From: Eubacterium sp.
GTDB taxonomy: Bacteria > Bacillota > Clostridia > Lachnospirales > Lachnospiraceae
Reading direction: 5' to 3'
Length of the DNA stretch: 64,000 nt
Assembly (NCBI GenBank): GCA_017619835.1
Contig: JAFZRN010000025.1
Location: 62,001 to 126,000 of the forward strand
Below the pieces are notes generated by a model. That model saw only the letters and a program-made list of their open reading frames with translations. It searched no databases and was not told where the DNA came from. A program made the position numbers and the translations under genes. Each line of letters begins with the position of its first letter. Within the stretch, counting starts at the first letter, position 1. Below, one piece after another: positions 26,640-35,774 of the stretch.

Positions 26640-27437
26640 ATGGGTAAACTGAATTGCCTGCTACATATAGCAAAACTCAATTACAAGACGAACGCCACTT
26701 ATAAACAGGCTAACTGCTTCGGAATAATTGTCAATTCTTTCTGGCTGATCATCCAGATGTATATACTTGTCGCCTTTATCAAACATGGCATTAGCTCATA
26801 TACCGTTCAGCAGGGCATCGGATATGTCGTTCTCACTGAGGCGTTGCTGACTATAACTGGTCTTAGTGGCAGCTTGGGAGAAATAGACATAGATGACCTG
26901 ATTAAATCAGGAAACATAGTTTTTTACCTTACCAATCCTATTGGCCTTATTGGATACCTTATTGGAATGGAGGCTGGGCGAGTGATGTATTATCTGCTCT
27001 GGCGCTTCCTGCCGCTTTTGCTTATTGGAATGGTTACGCTGAAATGGTATCCTTGTGTTACACCCATGATATTGCTTTTCTTTTTTTATTCGATTATTAT
27101 CGGACTTGTTATCGCCAATGAAATCCAGTTTATTATAGTAATGCTTGCAATAAAAAACAACACGTCGATGGGTGTAGTAGATTTGATAATGGCTATTGAG
27201 CTTTTCTTCTCGGGCGGGCTATTGCCTTTGAATATTTTTCCAGAATGGCTCTATAATATATCACTCTATTTACCGTTTTCTGCGCAGATTTATCTGCCTA
27301 TTTCAATCATCCTCGGTACAGAGAAAAGCATATCGAAGTTGCTTCTCCTAGAGACTTTATGGGCGATAGTACTGTTGCTAATATCACATTTCATTTATGC
27401 CAAGGAAAGGAAAAAAGTCTATGTTCAGGGAGGTTAA
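26640..27437 (+). CDS. ABC-2 type exporter permease subunit 1
   Basis: A 265-residue protein with about six membrane helices and no signal peptide. The pattern (GNIVFYLTNPIGLIGYLIG, GGLLPLNIFPEWLYNISLYLPF) resembles the ABC-2/DUF990 permeases that pair with a second permease and an ATPase. GGAGG lies 15 bases upstream of the ATG, which is long. It overlaps the next permease gene. The three genes to 29134 form one export system, probably for the island product. Confidence 0.82.
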   Translation: MGKLNCLLHIAKLNYKTNATYKQANCFGIIVNSFWLIIQMYILVAFIKHGISSYTVQQGIGYVVLTEALLTITGLSGSLGEIDIDDLIKSGNIVFYLTNPIGLIGYLIGMEAGRVMYYLLWRFLPLLLIGMVTLKWYPCVTPMILLFFFYSIIIGLVIANEIQFIIVMLAIKNNTSMGVVDLIMAIELFFSGGLLPLNIFPEWLYNISLYLPFSAQIYLPISIILGTEKSISKLLLLETLWAIVLLLISHFIYAKERKKVYVQGG

Positions 27438-28218
27438 TCATAAGTTTAGTGTTTGGATCATGTGCTTGATGATAAGCCTTAAATCACAGTTCCAATATAG
27501 GTCGTCCTTCATTTTGAAGTGCTTTGTGATGTTTATTACTTACTTTTGCGAATTCATATCTACTTATTTTTTGATAAGTAAAGTATCGGATATCAACAAA
27601 TGGTTAAAATATGAGATAATGTTAATTTATGGAATGGCTACCTTTGCGTATGCGATGTCTAGGTTGCTACTGTGTGGTATCAATAACATCCCGAAGCAAT
27701 TGAAAAATGGTAAGTTCCTTATAAAACTGATTCGCCCTGAAAGTGAACTTTTCTGTTCGATGATAGAAGAAATACCCGTTGATCGATTAGGACAGATACT
27801 GTTGGGGGTGGTGCTTATAATTTTCTCGTGTGTCAAGAATTTCAGTAGTATCTCTATACTTTGGCTTGTCGTATTCCTTGTCACGGGTACAGTGATATAC
27901 TGCTCGATATTCATCATTACAGCTAGTGTCTCCTTTTGGATAATTAATTCGCGAGAGCTGCTCGGAATCCTCACCCATGGTACGCTTCGGGCTATAGTTT
28001 ACCCGATAACTATCTATAGCCGGATCCTACAGGAAATATTTACATACTTAGTGCCTGTCGCATTTATAAGCTATTACCCTGCCATAGTTATTTTGAATAA
28101 AGAGGGCGACCACACCACCATAAAACTAGTGACATTCCTTGTAGCTGTTCTGATGTGGGGCATAGCAATGATTGTATGGAAGCTGGGAATCAAAAAGTAT
28201 GAAGGAGCGGGGGGGTAA
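27421..28218 (+). CDS. ABC-2 type exporter permease subunit 2
   Basis: A 265-residue protein from the ATG at 27421, chosen because GGAAAAAAG lies just upstream; an earlier in-frame ATG exists at 27397. About six membrane helices, including a basic N-terminus and FISYYPAIVILNKEG near the C-terminus, a hallmark of this permease type. It overlaps subunit 1 by 17 bases and ends one base before the ATPase start. Partner of 26640 and 28220. Confidence 0.82.
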   Translation: MFREVNHKFSVWIMCLMISLKSQFQYRSSFILKCFVMFITYFCEFISTYFLISKVSDINKWLKYEIMLIYGMATFAYAMSRLLLCGINNIPKQLKNGKFLIKLIRPESELFCSMIEEIPVDRLGQILLGVVLIIFSCVKNFSSISILWLVVFLVTGTVIYCSIFIITASVSFWIINSRELLGILTHGTLRAIVYPITIYSRILQEIFTYLVPVAFISYYPAIVILNKEGDHTTIKLVTFLVAVLMWGIAMIVWKLGIKKYEGAGG

Positions 28219-28219
28219 A

Positions 28220-29134
28220 ATGATTAAAATATGCGGATTAACTAAAATATACAATAATAACACAAAAAAAGCGGTAACGGCTATAGAAAACCTTAATCTT
28301 GAGATAATGGACGGCAGTATAGTAGGACTACTTGGACCCAACGGTGCTGGCAAATCTACGTTGATAAAAATGATATTGGGTGTCATGTATCCTACTAAAG
28401 GATTTGTCACAGTTAACGGGAAGAACGCGTTTGATTACCGCAAGCAGCTGATGAAAGACATAGGCATAGTTTTTGGACAGAGAGGTCAGTTGTGGTGGGA
28501 TTTGCCAGCTATGGATACCTACCGCCTTTTGCGTAGAATCTATGGAGTGGACAGAGAAGAATTCGACATATGGCTTGACGAAATTATAGATGAAATGGAC
28601 GCCCGTGAGATTGTGAACAAGCCTGTCAGGTTGCTTAGTCTTGGCCAAAGAATGCGTTGCGAGATAATTGCAGCGTTATGTTTCAAGCCCCGGATAATAG
28701 TCCTTGACGAACCGACCATCGGTTTGGATATTTCGGTAAAAGAAAAAATACGAAATTTTCTAGTCTATCTCAATAGGGAGAAAAATGTGACCATCCTTCT
28801 GACGACACATGATCTTGCTGATGTCGATGCAATCTGCGACAGGATAATTGTGCTCAACTATGGCAAGGTGCTGTACGACGCCTCGTCGCGGGAAATAAAA
28901 GAGAAAAACTCTGGGAAAAATTGTGAGATTGTTTATACTCCTCGCGATGTAGAAAAAGGCGACTTTCCTTTAGAGGTCGAGACCGTCGAAATCAACAGCA
29001 AGAAGATTATTACCTTCAAAGGAGATACATCAGACATTATGAAGGCTATCAGTTGGTGTAGCCAGCACGGTGACATAGAGGATGTCAATATTACAAAGCC
29101 CAAAATAGAAGATATCGTAAAGAGCTTTTATTGA
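28220..29134 (+). CDS. ABC exporter ATPase subunit
   Basis: A 304-residue soluble ATPase starting at the ATG 28220, right after a GGGGGGT ribosome site. Walker A GPNGAGKST lies near residue 40, signature LSLGQRMR near 145, Walker B IIVLDEPTIGLD near 165, switch His TTHDLAD. The LSLGQ signature fits the DUF990-type exporter group. A C-terminal domain of ~80 residues follows. With 26640 and 27421 it forms a complete ABC-2 exporter. Confidence 0.92.
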   Translation: MIKICGLTKIYNNNTKKAVTAIENLNLEIMDGSIVGLLGPNGAGKSTLIKMILGVMYPTKGFVTVNGKNAFDYRKQLMKDIGIVFGQRGQLWWDLPAMDTYRLLRRIYGVDREEFDIWLDEIIDEMDAREIVNKPVRLLSLGQRMRCEIIAALCFKPRIIVLDEPTIGLDISVKEKIRNFLVYLNREKNVTILLTTHDLADVDAICDRIIVLNYGKVLYDASSREIKEKNSGKNCEIVYTPRDVEKGDFPLEVETVEINSKKIITFKGDTSDIMKAISWCSQHGDIEDVNITKPKIEDIVKSFY

Positions 29135-29216
29135 TAGTTGAAAATTCATTGCCGAGGCGGGTTAATCAATATAAACGACTCGCATAGTGAAGCTTAGCCG
29201 AAAGGAATACCCAACC

Positions 29217-30230
29217 ATGATTAATTATATTTTCTGGGAAATAACCCATCGTTGCAACCAGCGCTGCAGAGTCTGCCATTTGTATGGCGAACAGAACCAT
29301 ACACAGCTACATAAGGAGCTATCCTATAAACAGAATATATGCATAATCGACAAACTTTACGATTATTTCGACGGCAAGGTACCGAGGGTCAAAATATCTG
29401 GTGGTGAGCCTTTCATGCGAAGTGATTTCTGTGATATATTGGAGTACTTTGAAAAACTGGATATCCCGTACGGTATTATGAGCAATTTTTCAGTTATAAG
29501 TGACGAGCAGATAGAAAGGTTTGCAACCATGCATCCGCTGTTCCTTAACATATCGTTGGATGGTACGGCGGGAATCCATGACTCTTTGAGAAAGTGCCCA
29601 GGGGCATGCAATAAATCACTCGCTGCCCTTGATAAATATCTTTCTGCTAAGCAAAGCGACGTAAGCATAGAGCTGAACTGCGTTATGCATCCGGAGAACC
29701 TTGAATGCTATAGATTTATTATCGATACTGCGGCCGAGTTCGGTGTGGCGGCAACGTTTCAGCATGTCAATTTCCTTTCCCAAAAGGAAGAAGCCACGCA
29801 GGCTGAATATGACAGCAAGGTTCTCGGCATCAAGGAATTTAAACATTATGTCAACAACAAAAACGTTTTTGATAACCGCAATGATATAGATTGGCTCTAT
29901 GATACGATAAGAGAAATACAGGATTATGCCAAGATTCGGAAGGTAAAGGTAAAAATAAAGCCCGAGATTACTGATAAGCAGGCATTGTACAGGTACTATC
30001 TGGATGAACCGGGGGTCATCCTCAAGCGGTGCCTTGAAGTCGGTAATATGTTTCTAATCCAGCCGGACGGAACCGTCTGTGCATGTTTCGAGTGCTACAG
30101 CATCGGTAATCTGACCCAATCGAATCTTAAAGAAATAATTGAAAATAGCCGTAGCACTGGGTTGATCGAAAAATTGCAGAATGTGGATTTAAATCCTGTC
30201 TGTAAGAGATGCTGCAAGGGGCAGTTCTGA
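29217..30230 (+). CDS. Radical SAM/SPASM enzyme 1
   Basis: A 337-residue protein from the ATG 29217 (AAAGGA upstream; a GTG start 30 bases earlier is possible). The cluster motif is Cys13-X3-Cys17-X2-Cys20 (THRCNQRCRVC), followed by KISGGEPFMRSDF. The C-terminal half has CLEVGNMFLIQPDGTVCACF and ends with NPVCKRCCKGQF, fitting a SPASM or twitch domain with extra iron-sulfur cluster. Such enzymes modify peptides or small molecules by radical chemistry. Located 83 bases after the exporter ATPase. Substrate unknown. Confidence 0.88.
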   Translation: MINYIFWEITHRCNQRCRVCHLYGEQNHTQLHKELSYKQNICIIDKLYDYFDGKVPRVKISGGEPFMRSDFCDILEYFEKLDIPYGIMSNFSVISDEQIERFATMHPLFLNISLDGTAGIHDSLRKCPGACNKSLAALDKYLSAKQSDVSIELNCVMHPENLECYRFIIDTAAEFGVAATFQHVNFLSQKEEATQAEYDSKVLGIKEFKHYVNNKNVFDNRNDIDWLYDTIREIQDYAKIRKVKVKIKPEITDKQALYRYYLDEPGVILKRCLEVGNMFLIQPDGTVCACFECYSIGNLTQSNLKEIIENSRSTGLIEKLQNVDLNPVCKRCCKGQF

Positions 30231-30288
30231 TCGAACTTTCCGCATCGCCTGGAGTTTGAGCGGCAACAAATATTTAGAAAGGGGAAAG

Positions 30289-30321
30289 ATGAATTTTTTC
30301 ATCACAGGAGACTATGAATAA
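30289..30321 (+). other. Tiny leader frame overlapping the radical SAM 2 start
   Basis: A 10-codon frame (MNFFITGDYE) has a strong GAAAGGGGAAAG site and terminates at 30321, past the ATG at 30314 in another frame. The ATG at 30314 itself has AGGAG only 3 bases away. This arrangement could couple translation to the tiny frame. It may also be chance. Confidence 0.3.
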
Positions 30322-31594
30322 TGTCAAGAAAATGTACACATTGAGCGTACCTTGTAAGACACAGTTTATAAAGGATAACAGCGTTATGGATATTTCTGAT
30401 CTTCCAGACAGGCTATGGATATCACCCTCGTGCGTGTGCAGGATATCAAAGGATTCGTTGCTTATTTTTAACGGGCTATACCAAGCCTTTTATACTGATG
30501 GTGATTTCAGCAATTACTTCAAGGATGGCTTCTGTTTTAATAAAAAAGACTTTGAGGCAGGTGAAATAAATCAGCTAATAAAAAAGAAAATCATTGACCT
30601 TACGGAAGATGGCACTCATCAGCCCAAGGTACACTATTATGATAGCTGTATATCTGCATATTATGCAACGTTGGAGATTACCCAGCGCTGTAATGCAAAT
30701 TGCGCGCATTGCTATAATGGTCTTGAGCGTTGCGATAAAGATCCTATGTTGGAGACCATCAAGCAAAGGATTATCAAGTTGAAGAGCATGGGTATTCAGT
30801 ATATTGAGGTCACCGGCGGTGAGCCATTGCTACGTGACGATATCGAGGAAATAATCAGTTTCATTAAGGAAAACGAGCTTAAATACTGTATCGCAACCAA
30901 CGGCAGCTTGATTTCACGGCACAAACATGTGATCCTCGGCGCTGAAAGCGTATCTATCAGCCTTGACGGTGACAGGGATTACCACAACATGATAAGAGGC
31001 TGCGATATCTATGACAAGGTTATTGAAGGACTAGAATTTTTGCAGAATAATAATGTACGAACACTTATCTCTATGACGGTCACAAACGAAAACGAGAAGT
31101 ATATAGACCATGTTGTTGGTATATCTGAAAAATATGGAGCCGAGCTGATTCTTGCCGCAGTAGTACCAGCTGGTAAGGCAGATGCGCTAAGGTACAGTTC
31201 GCATAAGGAGTCGGAATCGGCAGGCAAATCCTCTATGAAGGTATACGGGGATTCACTGAAGCGCCCCAAGGTCGAGGTTAACAAGGACACCTATTTTTTT
31301 GGATGTGATATGGGTAGGAAGGGATTTACCGTATCGATTGTTGGCAACATCCTGCCGTGCCTTTTCATGAGGGAGTTTTCAATAGGTCGGCTTGAGGACA
31401 TGACTATTGAGAAATACAACGATATCGTGGAAAAACTGTGTACTGCTAGAAGGAAAGCGGTAAAGATTTGTGAGGACTGCGACAACACCAAGTGTGGTGG
31501 TCTTTGTATATTTTCAAATTCACAAAGGGCGAGAAGAAAGAAACGATATGACAGGGATGTCGATTTCTGTCGGGATATTCATGAAATCATTTAA
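30314..31594 (+). CDS. Radical SAM/SPASM enzyme 2 with N-terminal extension
   Basis: A 426-residue protein. Residues ~1-110 form an N-terminal region of the sort that often binds peptide substrates in PqqE-like enzymes, though I do not see a sure RRE. The radical SAM motif is Cys126-X3-Cys130-X2-Cys133 (QRCNANCAHC), then EVTGGEPLLRDD. The C-terminus has GCDMGRKGFTVSIVGNILPC and CEDCDNTKCGGLC, a SPASM-type auxiliary cluster set. It is likely to act with the other radical SAM enzyme, 84 bases upstream. A peptide substrate is a hypothesis. Confidence 0.88.
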   Translation: MNNVKKMYTLSVPCKTQFIKDNSVMDISDLPDRLWISPSCVCRISKDSLLIFNGLYQAFYTDGDFSNYFKDGFCFNKKDFEAGEINQLIKKKIIDLTEDGTHQPKVHYYDSCISAYYATLEITQRCNANCAHCYNGLERCDKDPMLETIKQRIIKLKSMGIQYIEVTGGEPLLRDDIEEIISFIKENELKYCIATNGSLISRHKHVILGAESVSISLDGDRDYHNMIRGCDIYDKVIEGLEFLQNNNVRTLISMTVTNENEKYIDHVVGISEKYGAELILAAVVPAGKADALRYSSHKESESAGKSSMKVYGDSLKRPKVEVNKDTYFFGCDMGRKGFTVSIVGNILPCLFMREFSIGRLEDMTIEKYNDIVEKLCTARRKAVKICEDCDNTKCGGLCIFSNSQRARRKKRYDRDVDFCRDIHEII

Positions 31595-31682
31595 ACACAC
31601 ATTCAAATTCATGTTGTACGACGCCTTTTTTGCATATAAGGAGGATATTTCGACAAATGTCCTTCACGCACTAACGGAATAA
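31581..31682 (+). CDS. Candidate 33-residue peptide gene after radical SAM 2
   Basis: An ATG overlapping the end of the radical SAM gene by 14 bases opens a 33-codon frame: MKSFKHTFKFMLYDAFFAY and then KEDISTNVLHALTE. CGGGA lies about 6 bases upstream. It is the last frame before an insertion-sequence remnant. It could be a small partner or precursor peptide. There is no family support, and the position could be accidental. Confidence 0.3.
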   Translation: MKSFKHTFKFMLYDAFFAYKEDISTNVLHALTE

Positions 31683-31810
31683 TTGACTTGAGACTTTTAG
31701 TTTGCATTGATTAGAACATGCGATACTGGCGGTATTAAGGGAGGGGGTCTTAGTGCCCCCTGCCTCACGTTTTGAAATTGTTGCAATTTAGTAAATTAAT
31801 GAGAAGAGTT

Positions 31811-32396
31811 AAAAGCATTCCTGAAATTCAGAAATAATGCAAATTGAATAAAAAGTGATATAGTTTTAAGATTAGATGTTCATCTTGGCGGATGAAAAAG
31901 CATCAAATTAAACCAGAAGTCTTATGTGAATTAAATACATAATGAAAAGATAGAACAAGCCGTAGATACAACATCTGTAGTTGGTATTGATTTATGGAGT
32001 CGGTTACATTATGCCAGAGCATTTGACAAGAGAGGTTGGGAATTAACAAGAAGAGTTTTCTCTTTCAGGAACGATGTTGAAGGGTTTAATACATCAATTT
32101 TCGGGGTTGAAATCCCAAAATCTGAAAATAAAAAGCTTTTATAATGATAGGCTGTGAACTGACAGGACATTACTGTTTTGCTTTAGCAAAATATATGAAG
32201 GATTACAAGCATAAGATAGTGATGGTAAATCCATCTTCAACTAAGAAGAAAAAAGAGTTAAATGATAATGGTCCAAGAAAAAGGATTTGAAGGATCCTAA
32301 GCTCTGTTTTGAATATATATGGAACTCGATGACCGTTTAACAAATCAAGTAAAATCTTGATTTTTGTTAAATATGTATAAAGAAGAATAGAGAGAA
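31811..32396 (+). mobile_element. Degenerate IS110-family element with structured ends
   Basis: The coding remnant (about 31962-32292, frames broken) reads VVGIDLWSRLHYARAFDKRGW, then MIGCELTGHYCFALAKYMKDY and HKIVMVNPSST, in the order of the IS110 DEDD transposase N-terminal half. The second half is deleted. The left end (31811-31876) and right end (32303-32396) recur at 20752-21020. The right end holds a hairpin (32336-32371). IS110-group elements carry a non-coding RNA near one end, so a trace of it may be here. It interrupts the island between radical SAM 2 and the next gene. Bases 31683-31810 hold nothing recognisable. Confidence 0.8.
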
Positions 32397-32399
32397 GTT

Positions 32400-33194
32400 A
32401 TGATTGAATTATGTAAAATCAAAACGGATAACGTATATGCCCGAAAACTGTTGGAGACGAACAAACTGTTTCTTGAATCGATAAAGGATTATATCGAGGC
32501 TGAGATTCTAGTTGGATCGCTTGCGTGGGGCAGAAATAATGCGGTAGGTGCTAATTCTGATATCGATCTTGTAATAGTGTATTCAGCTGAAAAACAGGAT
32601 AGGCTGCTTTCTTCTAAATATCTGAAGGACAGCTTCACGTTAGAGGATGTAAACTATATACTCGGCAATAAAATGGCTGATTATCTTGTTGCAAAGATAA
32701 GTATTAATGGGGTGGAGTTCTCAATAGACTTGATAAAGGAGGAATTTTTTAGTTACATGTGTACCTATGACCTTGTCAGTGTGAGTAGAGGCGTAGATTC
32801 ATGGAAATTTGGAAGATACAAGCAGGACAATACTTACATCAGCAAAAGCTTTTTGGGTAAGACCAATCCAGTAACAAAAATATCCGTTCAGACTTTGTCG
32901 GGCTATAGAATCCAGCTTCCGCTGTTTTTTATCAACAGGGAAACGCAGGACGCTCCCTCGGAGTATTTTTATGGCATGCCGACAATAAAACTTCTGACAT
33001 CTGTCCCTTTATATAACTCGGAGCACTACGACGTTCGATTACTGCTTAACAAGCTGCAGGATAATATTATTTCGAGGATGAGGGCTGAAAGCATGGAGTG
33101 TAAGGATTGTGGAAGCCAATATAATATTTTGAACCTCTTTGTTTTTAGGGATAGGATGGACAGTGATATTCAGCGGATGTTTGATATCTCCTGA
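32400..33194 (+). CDS. Nucleotidyltransferase-fold protein
   Basis: The 264-residue protein has a Pol-beta-type nucleotidyltransferase motif: LVGSLAWGRNNAVGANSDIDLVIVY with metal-ligand candidates Asp54 and Asp56. Later a zinc-like pair (CKDCGSQYNILNLF) occurs near the C-terminus. Enzymes of this fold transfer a nucleotide to small molecules, proteins or RNA, including aminoglycosides; the target here is unknown. The start ATG at 32400 follows the right end of the IS110-type remnant, with AGAGAGAAG as its ribosome site, so the IS end may supply its translation signals. Confidence 0.8.
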   Translation: MIELCKIKTDNVYARKLLETNKLFLESIKDYIEAEILVGSLAWGRNNAVGANSDIDLVIVYSAEKQDRLLSSKYLKDSFTLEDVNYILGNKMADYLVAKISINGVEFSIDLIKEEFFSYMCTYDLVSVSRGVDSWKFGRYKQDNTYISKSFLGKTNPVTKISVQTLSGYRIQLPLFFINRETQDAPSEYFYGMPTIKLLTSVPLYNSEHYDVRLLLNKLQDNIISRMRAESMECKDCGSQYNILNLFVFRDRMDSDIQRMFDIS

Positions 33195-33244
33195 CGTAGT
33201 TGTCTAGAAGGCTACTTAAATGATGGTCGAAAGGCGTATTTATT

Positions 33245-34147
33245 ATGGATTATATGTTCTATATCACAGTTTATAATGTCTCGATACGGATTTGTACCAA
33301 CGAAATTAATGTACGCGAATATTTCAAGTCTAACTTGTTCTCACGTCATATGCTGCCAGTATATTCGTATTCGGAAGATATTTCCAACGGCGTCCCGGAC
33401 GTAGTGCTGACTATAACTAACGGTTGTAACCAGCCTATGATTAACTTCAAGGATGGACAATTTTTTGCAAATTATAAAGATATTTGTAAGGATATACGTC
33501 ATCTGAGTTATCTAGTATTATATGTTATTCAGACTTGCATACAGCGTAAGGGATTATATTACATTCATTCCGCTGCCGTTGAAATAGGGGGATCGTGTGT
33601 TTTATTATTAGGTGACAGCATGTCTGGAAAGACTACTGTCGCACTGGAAATATGTAGGGACTTCGGCGCTCGTATCATCGGCGACGACTCAGTTATAATC
33701 GGTGAAGTAAACAACAAGGCGGTCATACTCGCCGGAAATGACACTATTTTTTGTAATGAACGGTACAGCGAAGCTTTTTCTTATGATGATATGAATAAGA
33801 AATACTATATGACGATTTCGGGTAGCAAAGAAAGTAGTACTGTTAGGATGATAGTGTCTTTAATTCCTTATTGCGAGAACAGGACTACTAAAAATTCGAG
33901 GCAAGGGCTTAGAAAATTGTTGGACCTTATGTCGCTCCATATAGCAGGAATAGGATATTACTACCTGCCGGAACATCTAATATATCCGAATATGGACAAC
34001 AGTGCTTTGGCAAAGGATCGTTTTCTGTTTGCTGCTGGACTTGTCAACTCTGTGGACATGTACGAGCTCTGTGGCGATCGCGAGTATATTATGGATGGGT
34101 GTAAGGATATTTTTTCGAAGTTACAGACCATAGGGTCACAAACATAA
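33245..34147 (+). CDS. HPr kinase/phosphorylase-like P-loop protein
   Basis: A 300-residue protein with YIHSAAVEIGGSCVLLLG, then the P-loop GDSMSGKTT (residues 123-131) and GARIIGDDSVII, as in HprK-related proteins. Relatives encoded beside RiPP and PqqD-type genes are thought to phosphorylate peptides or small molecules. The N-terminal ~110 residues and C-terminal ~120 residues are not distinctive. Fifty bases after the nucleotidyltransferase; CTP-synthase-like gene follows. A kinase role is likely, target unknown. Confidence 0.78.
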   Translation: MDYMFYITVYNVSIRICTNEINVREYFKSNLFSRHMLPVYSYSEDISNGVPDVVLTITNGCNQPMINFKDGQFFANYKDICKDIRHLSYLVLYVIQTCIQRKGLYYIHSAAVEIGGSCVLLLGDSMSGKTTVALEICRDFGARIIGDDSVIIGEVNNKAVILAGNDTIFCNERYSEAFSYDDMNKKYYMTISGSKESSTVRMIVSLIPYCENRTTKNSRQGLRKLLDLMSLHIAGIGYYYLPEHLIYPNMDNSALAKDRFLFAAGLVNSVDMYELCGDREYIMDGCKDIFSKLQTIGSQT

Positions 34148-34220
34148 AATATTTGAGCCGAATGGTGAATGCGCCGACGGCTTTCGGGGCATCTTTTTAT
34201 GAAATGGAGGTATATTATTC

Positions 34221-35774
34221 TTGAAAAGCCTTATAGTGGTATTGGGGGGGGTCACCTCCGGAGTAGGTAAGGGTGTCGTCTGTGCGTCAATCGGCAATTT
34301 ACTGATAGAGAAGGGGATTAAAACTACCGTCATAAAATATGACGGTCTCATGAATTACAGCTTTGAACAGATGAACCCATACCATGTTATACCTGAGGTC
34401 AGATGGAGCGATGAAGAGGTCACCGTATTGGCCGATGGAGGCGTGGTGGATTCCGACCTAGGGGTGTACGAAAGGTTTACTGGGCTTGATCTTTCTACTG
34501 CCAATAATATAGTGAATGGTCAGTGCCTTAAAGAACTGATATCGTATCAAGATGGTAATCGTTGGAAGATAGGAGAAGTCATTTCAGTTTTCCCGCACTT
34601 GATAGAAATATACAAGGGAAAATTATTTGAGGCGATTGCGGATAATGACGTGGCAGTTCTTGAGGTCGGAGGCACTGTCGGGGATTTTGAAAGTGAGTTT
34701 TTTCTTAGAATGGTTAGCGACCTTTCGGCGGAGTTAAATTTATTTGTAGTACAGTTGTCATATCTTGCTCTCATGGATGGTAGCATAGGGACGGAAAAAG
34801 ATGTCATAAATCAGGATGTTATTTTAAAACCCATTAAGCAAAGTTTCCACACGGCCTGCTCTTTTTGCCTGAAGCCTGACGTATTGCTGATTCGTTCGAG
34901 AAAAATCGTTGGCAACGATATAAAGAGCAGGATATCCAAAGCAACCTGTTTGAGTGAAGAGTATATCCTTTTTGATTATGACGTGGAGAGTATATATGAC
35001 GTCCCCGAAATGCTCAGAAAACAGGGATTGCTTGAGTTGATCATGACTCGCTTTAGATTGAAATCAGATGTAGAAGTACGCTCCTCCTTATCAAATTACG
35101 CTAGGGGTATTGTAAAGCTAGCTGAAGCATTGCAATACCGTGTCGCCATCATCGGTGATTCTGAATCATGGGGAAGTTATACTAGCCTAAATGAGGCACT
35201 AGTCTCTCTTGGCGTAAGGTATAGTAGGAACATTTGCTTCGATTGGTTCAAAAGTGTCGAAGAATATGCTGAACTTCTCGAAAATAACGCTTCGTATAAG
35301 GCTTTTATAGTTACTGAAGGAATCGAGAATCCTATGGAAAAAGCTGAGATGCTCAGAAAGATTTTGGAATACGAAAAGCCGGTGATGTGCATTTCCTATG
35401 GTGCCTGTATCCTTGCTAATATCATTGGCTTGTCGACCGAAAGAACGGATAGGCTAGTGATTGGCAAAATCGATACATATTTGAAGGATTCTGCCGTTGG
35501 AACGGTGCGGGACAGACATAGGCGCGATTTTACTATACCAATATGTGAAAACAAGGGGGAAAACATCGAGATTATCGGATGTGACAGTCAGCACAGAGAG
35601 ATACACTTGTTTAGGCCGAAAAAATATCCTTATTGTATAGGCGTTGTTTCACAGCCCGAATATACTTCTCGTCCTAATTCACCTAATCTTTTATTTTCCC
35701 ATCTTCTAAACCTGAATATAGAAGAAGAATTACAGGATATCGCATATGAATCAGAAACATACTCCTCTTGCTGA
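34221..35774 (+). CDS. Divergent CTP-synthase-like protein with disabled glutaminase site
   Basis: A 517-residue PyrG homologue from TTG 34221 (GGAGG 11 bases upstream). The amidoligase half keeps LGGVTSGVGKGV (P-loop), the DSDLGVYERF metal region and EVGGTVGDFES. The region after strand two differs from PyrG: VIKYDGLMNYSFEQMNPYH replaces the usual LDPYIN...MSPxxHGEV. In the glutaminase half the nucleophile elbow reads CISYG, so the catalytic Cys is Ser392, and the catalytic His is Gln478 (SQPEY; Glu480 kept). Glutamine hydrolysis is therefore probably lost. Free ammonia or another amine may be used, or a different substrate than UTP. It overlaps the next gene by 29 bases. Confidence 0.88.
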   Translation: MKSLIVVLGGVTSGVGKGVVCASIGNLLIEKGIKTTVIKYDGLMNYSFEQMNPYHVIPEVRWSDEEVTVLADGGVVDSDLGVYERFTGLDLSTANNIVNGQCLKELISYQDGNRWKIGEVISVFPHLIEIYKGKLFEAIADNDVAVLEVGGTVGDFESEFFLRMVSDLSAELNLFVVQLSYLALMDGSIGTEKDVINQDVILKPIKQSFHTACSFCLKPDVLLIRSRKIVGNDIKSRISKATCLSEEYILFDYDVESIYDVPEMLRKQGLLELIMTRFRLKSDVEVRSSLSNYARGIVKLAEALQYRVAIIGDSESWGSYTSLNEALVSLGVRYSRNICFDWFKSVEEYAELLENNASYKAFIVTEGIENPMEKAEMLRKILEYEKPVMCISYGACILANIIGLSTERTDRLVIGKIDTYLKDSAVGTVRDRHRRDFTIPICENKGENIEIIGCDSQHREIHLFRPKKYPYCIGVVSQPEYTSRPNSPNLLFSHLLNLNIEEELQDIAYESETYSSC

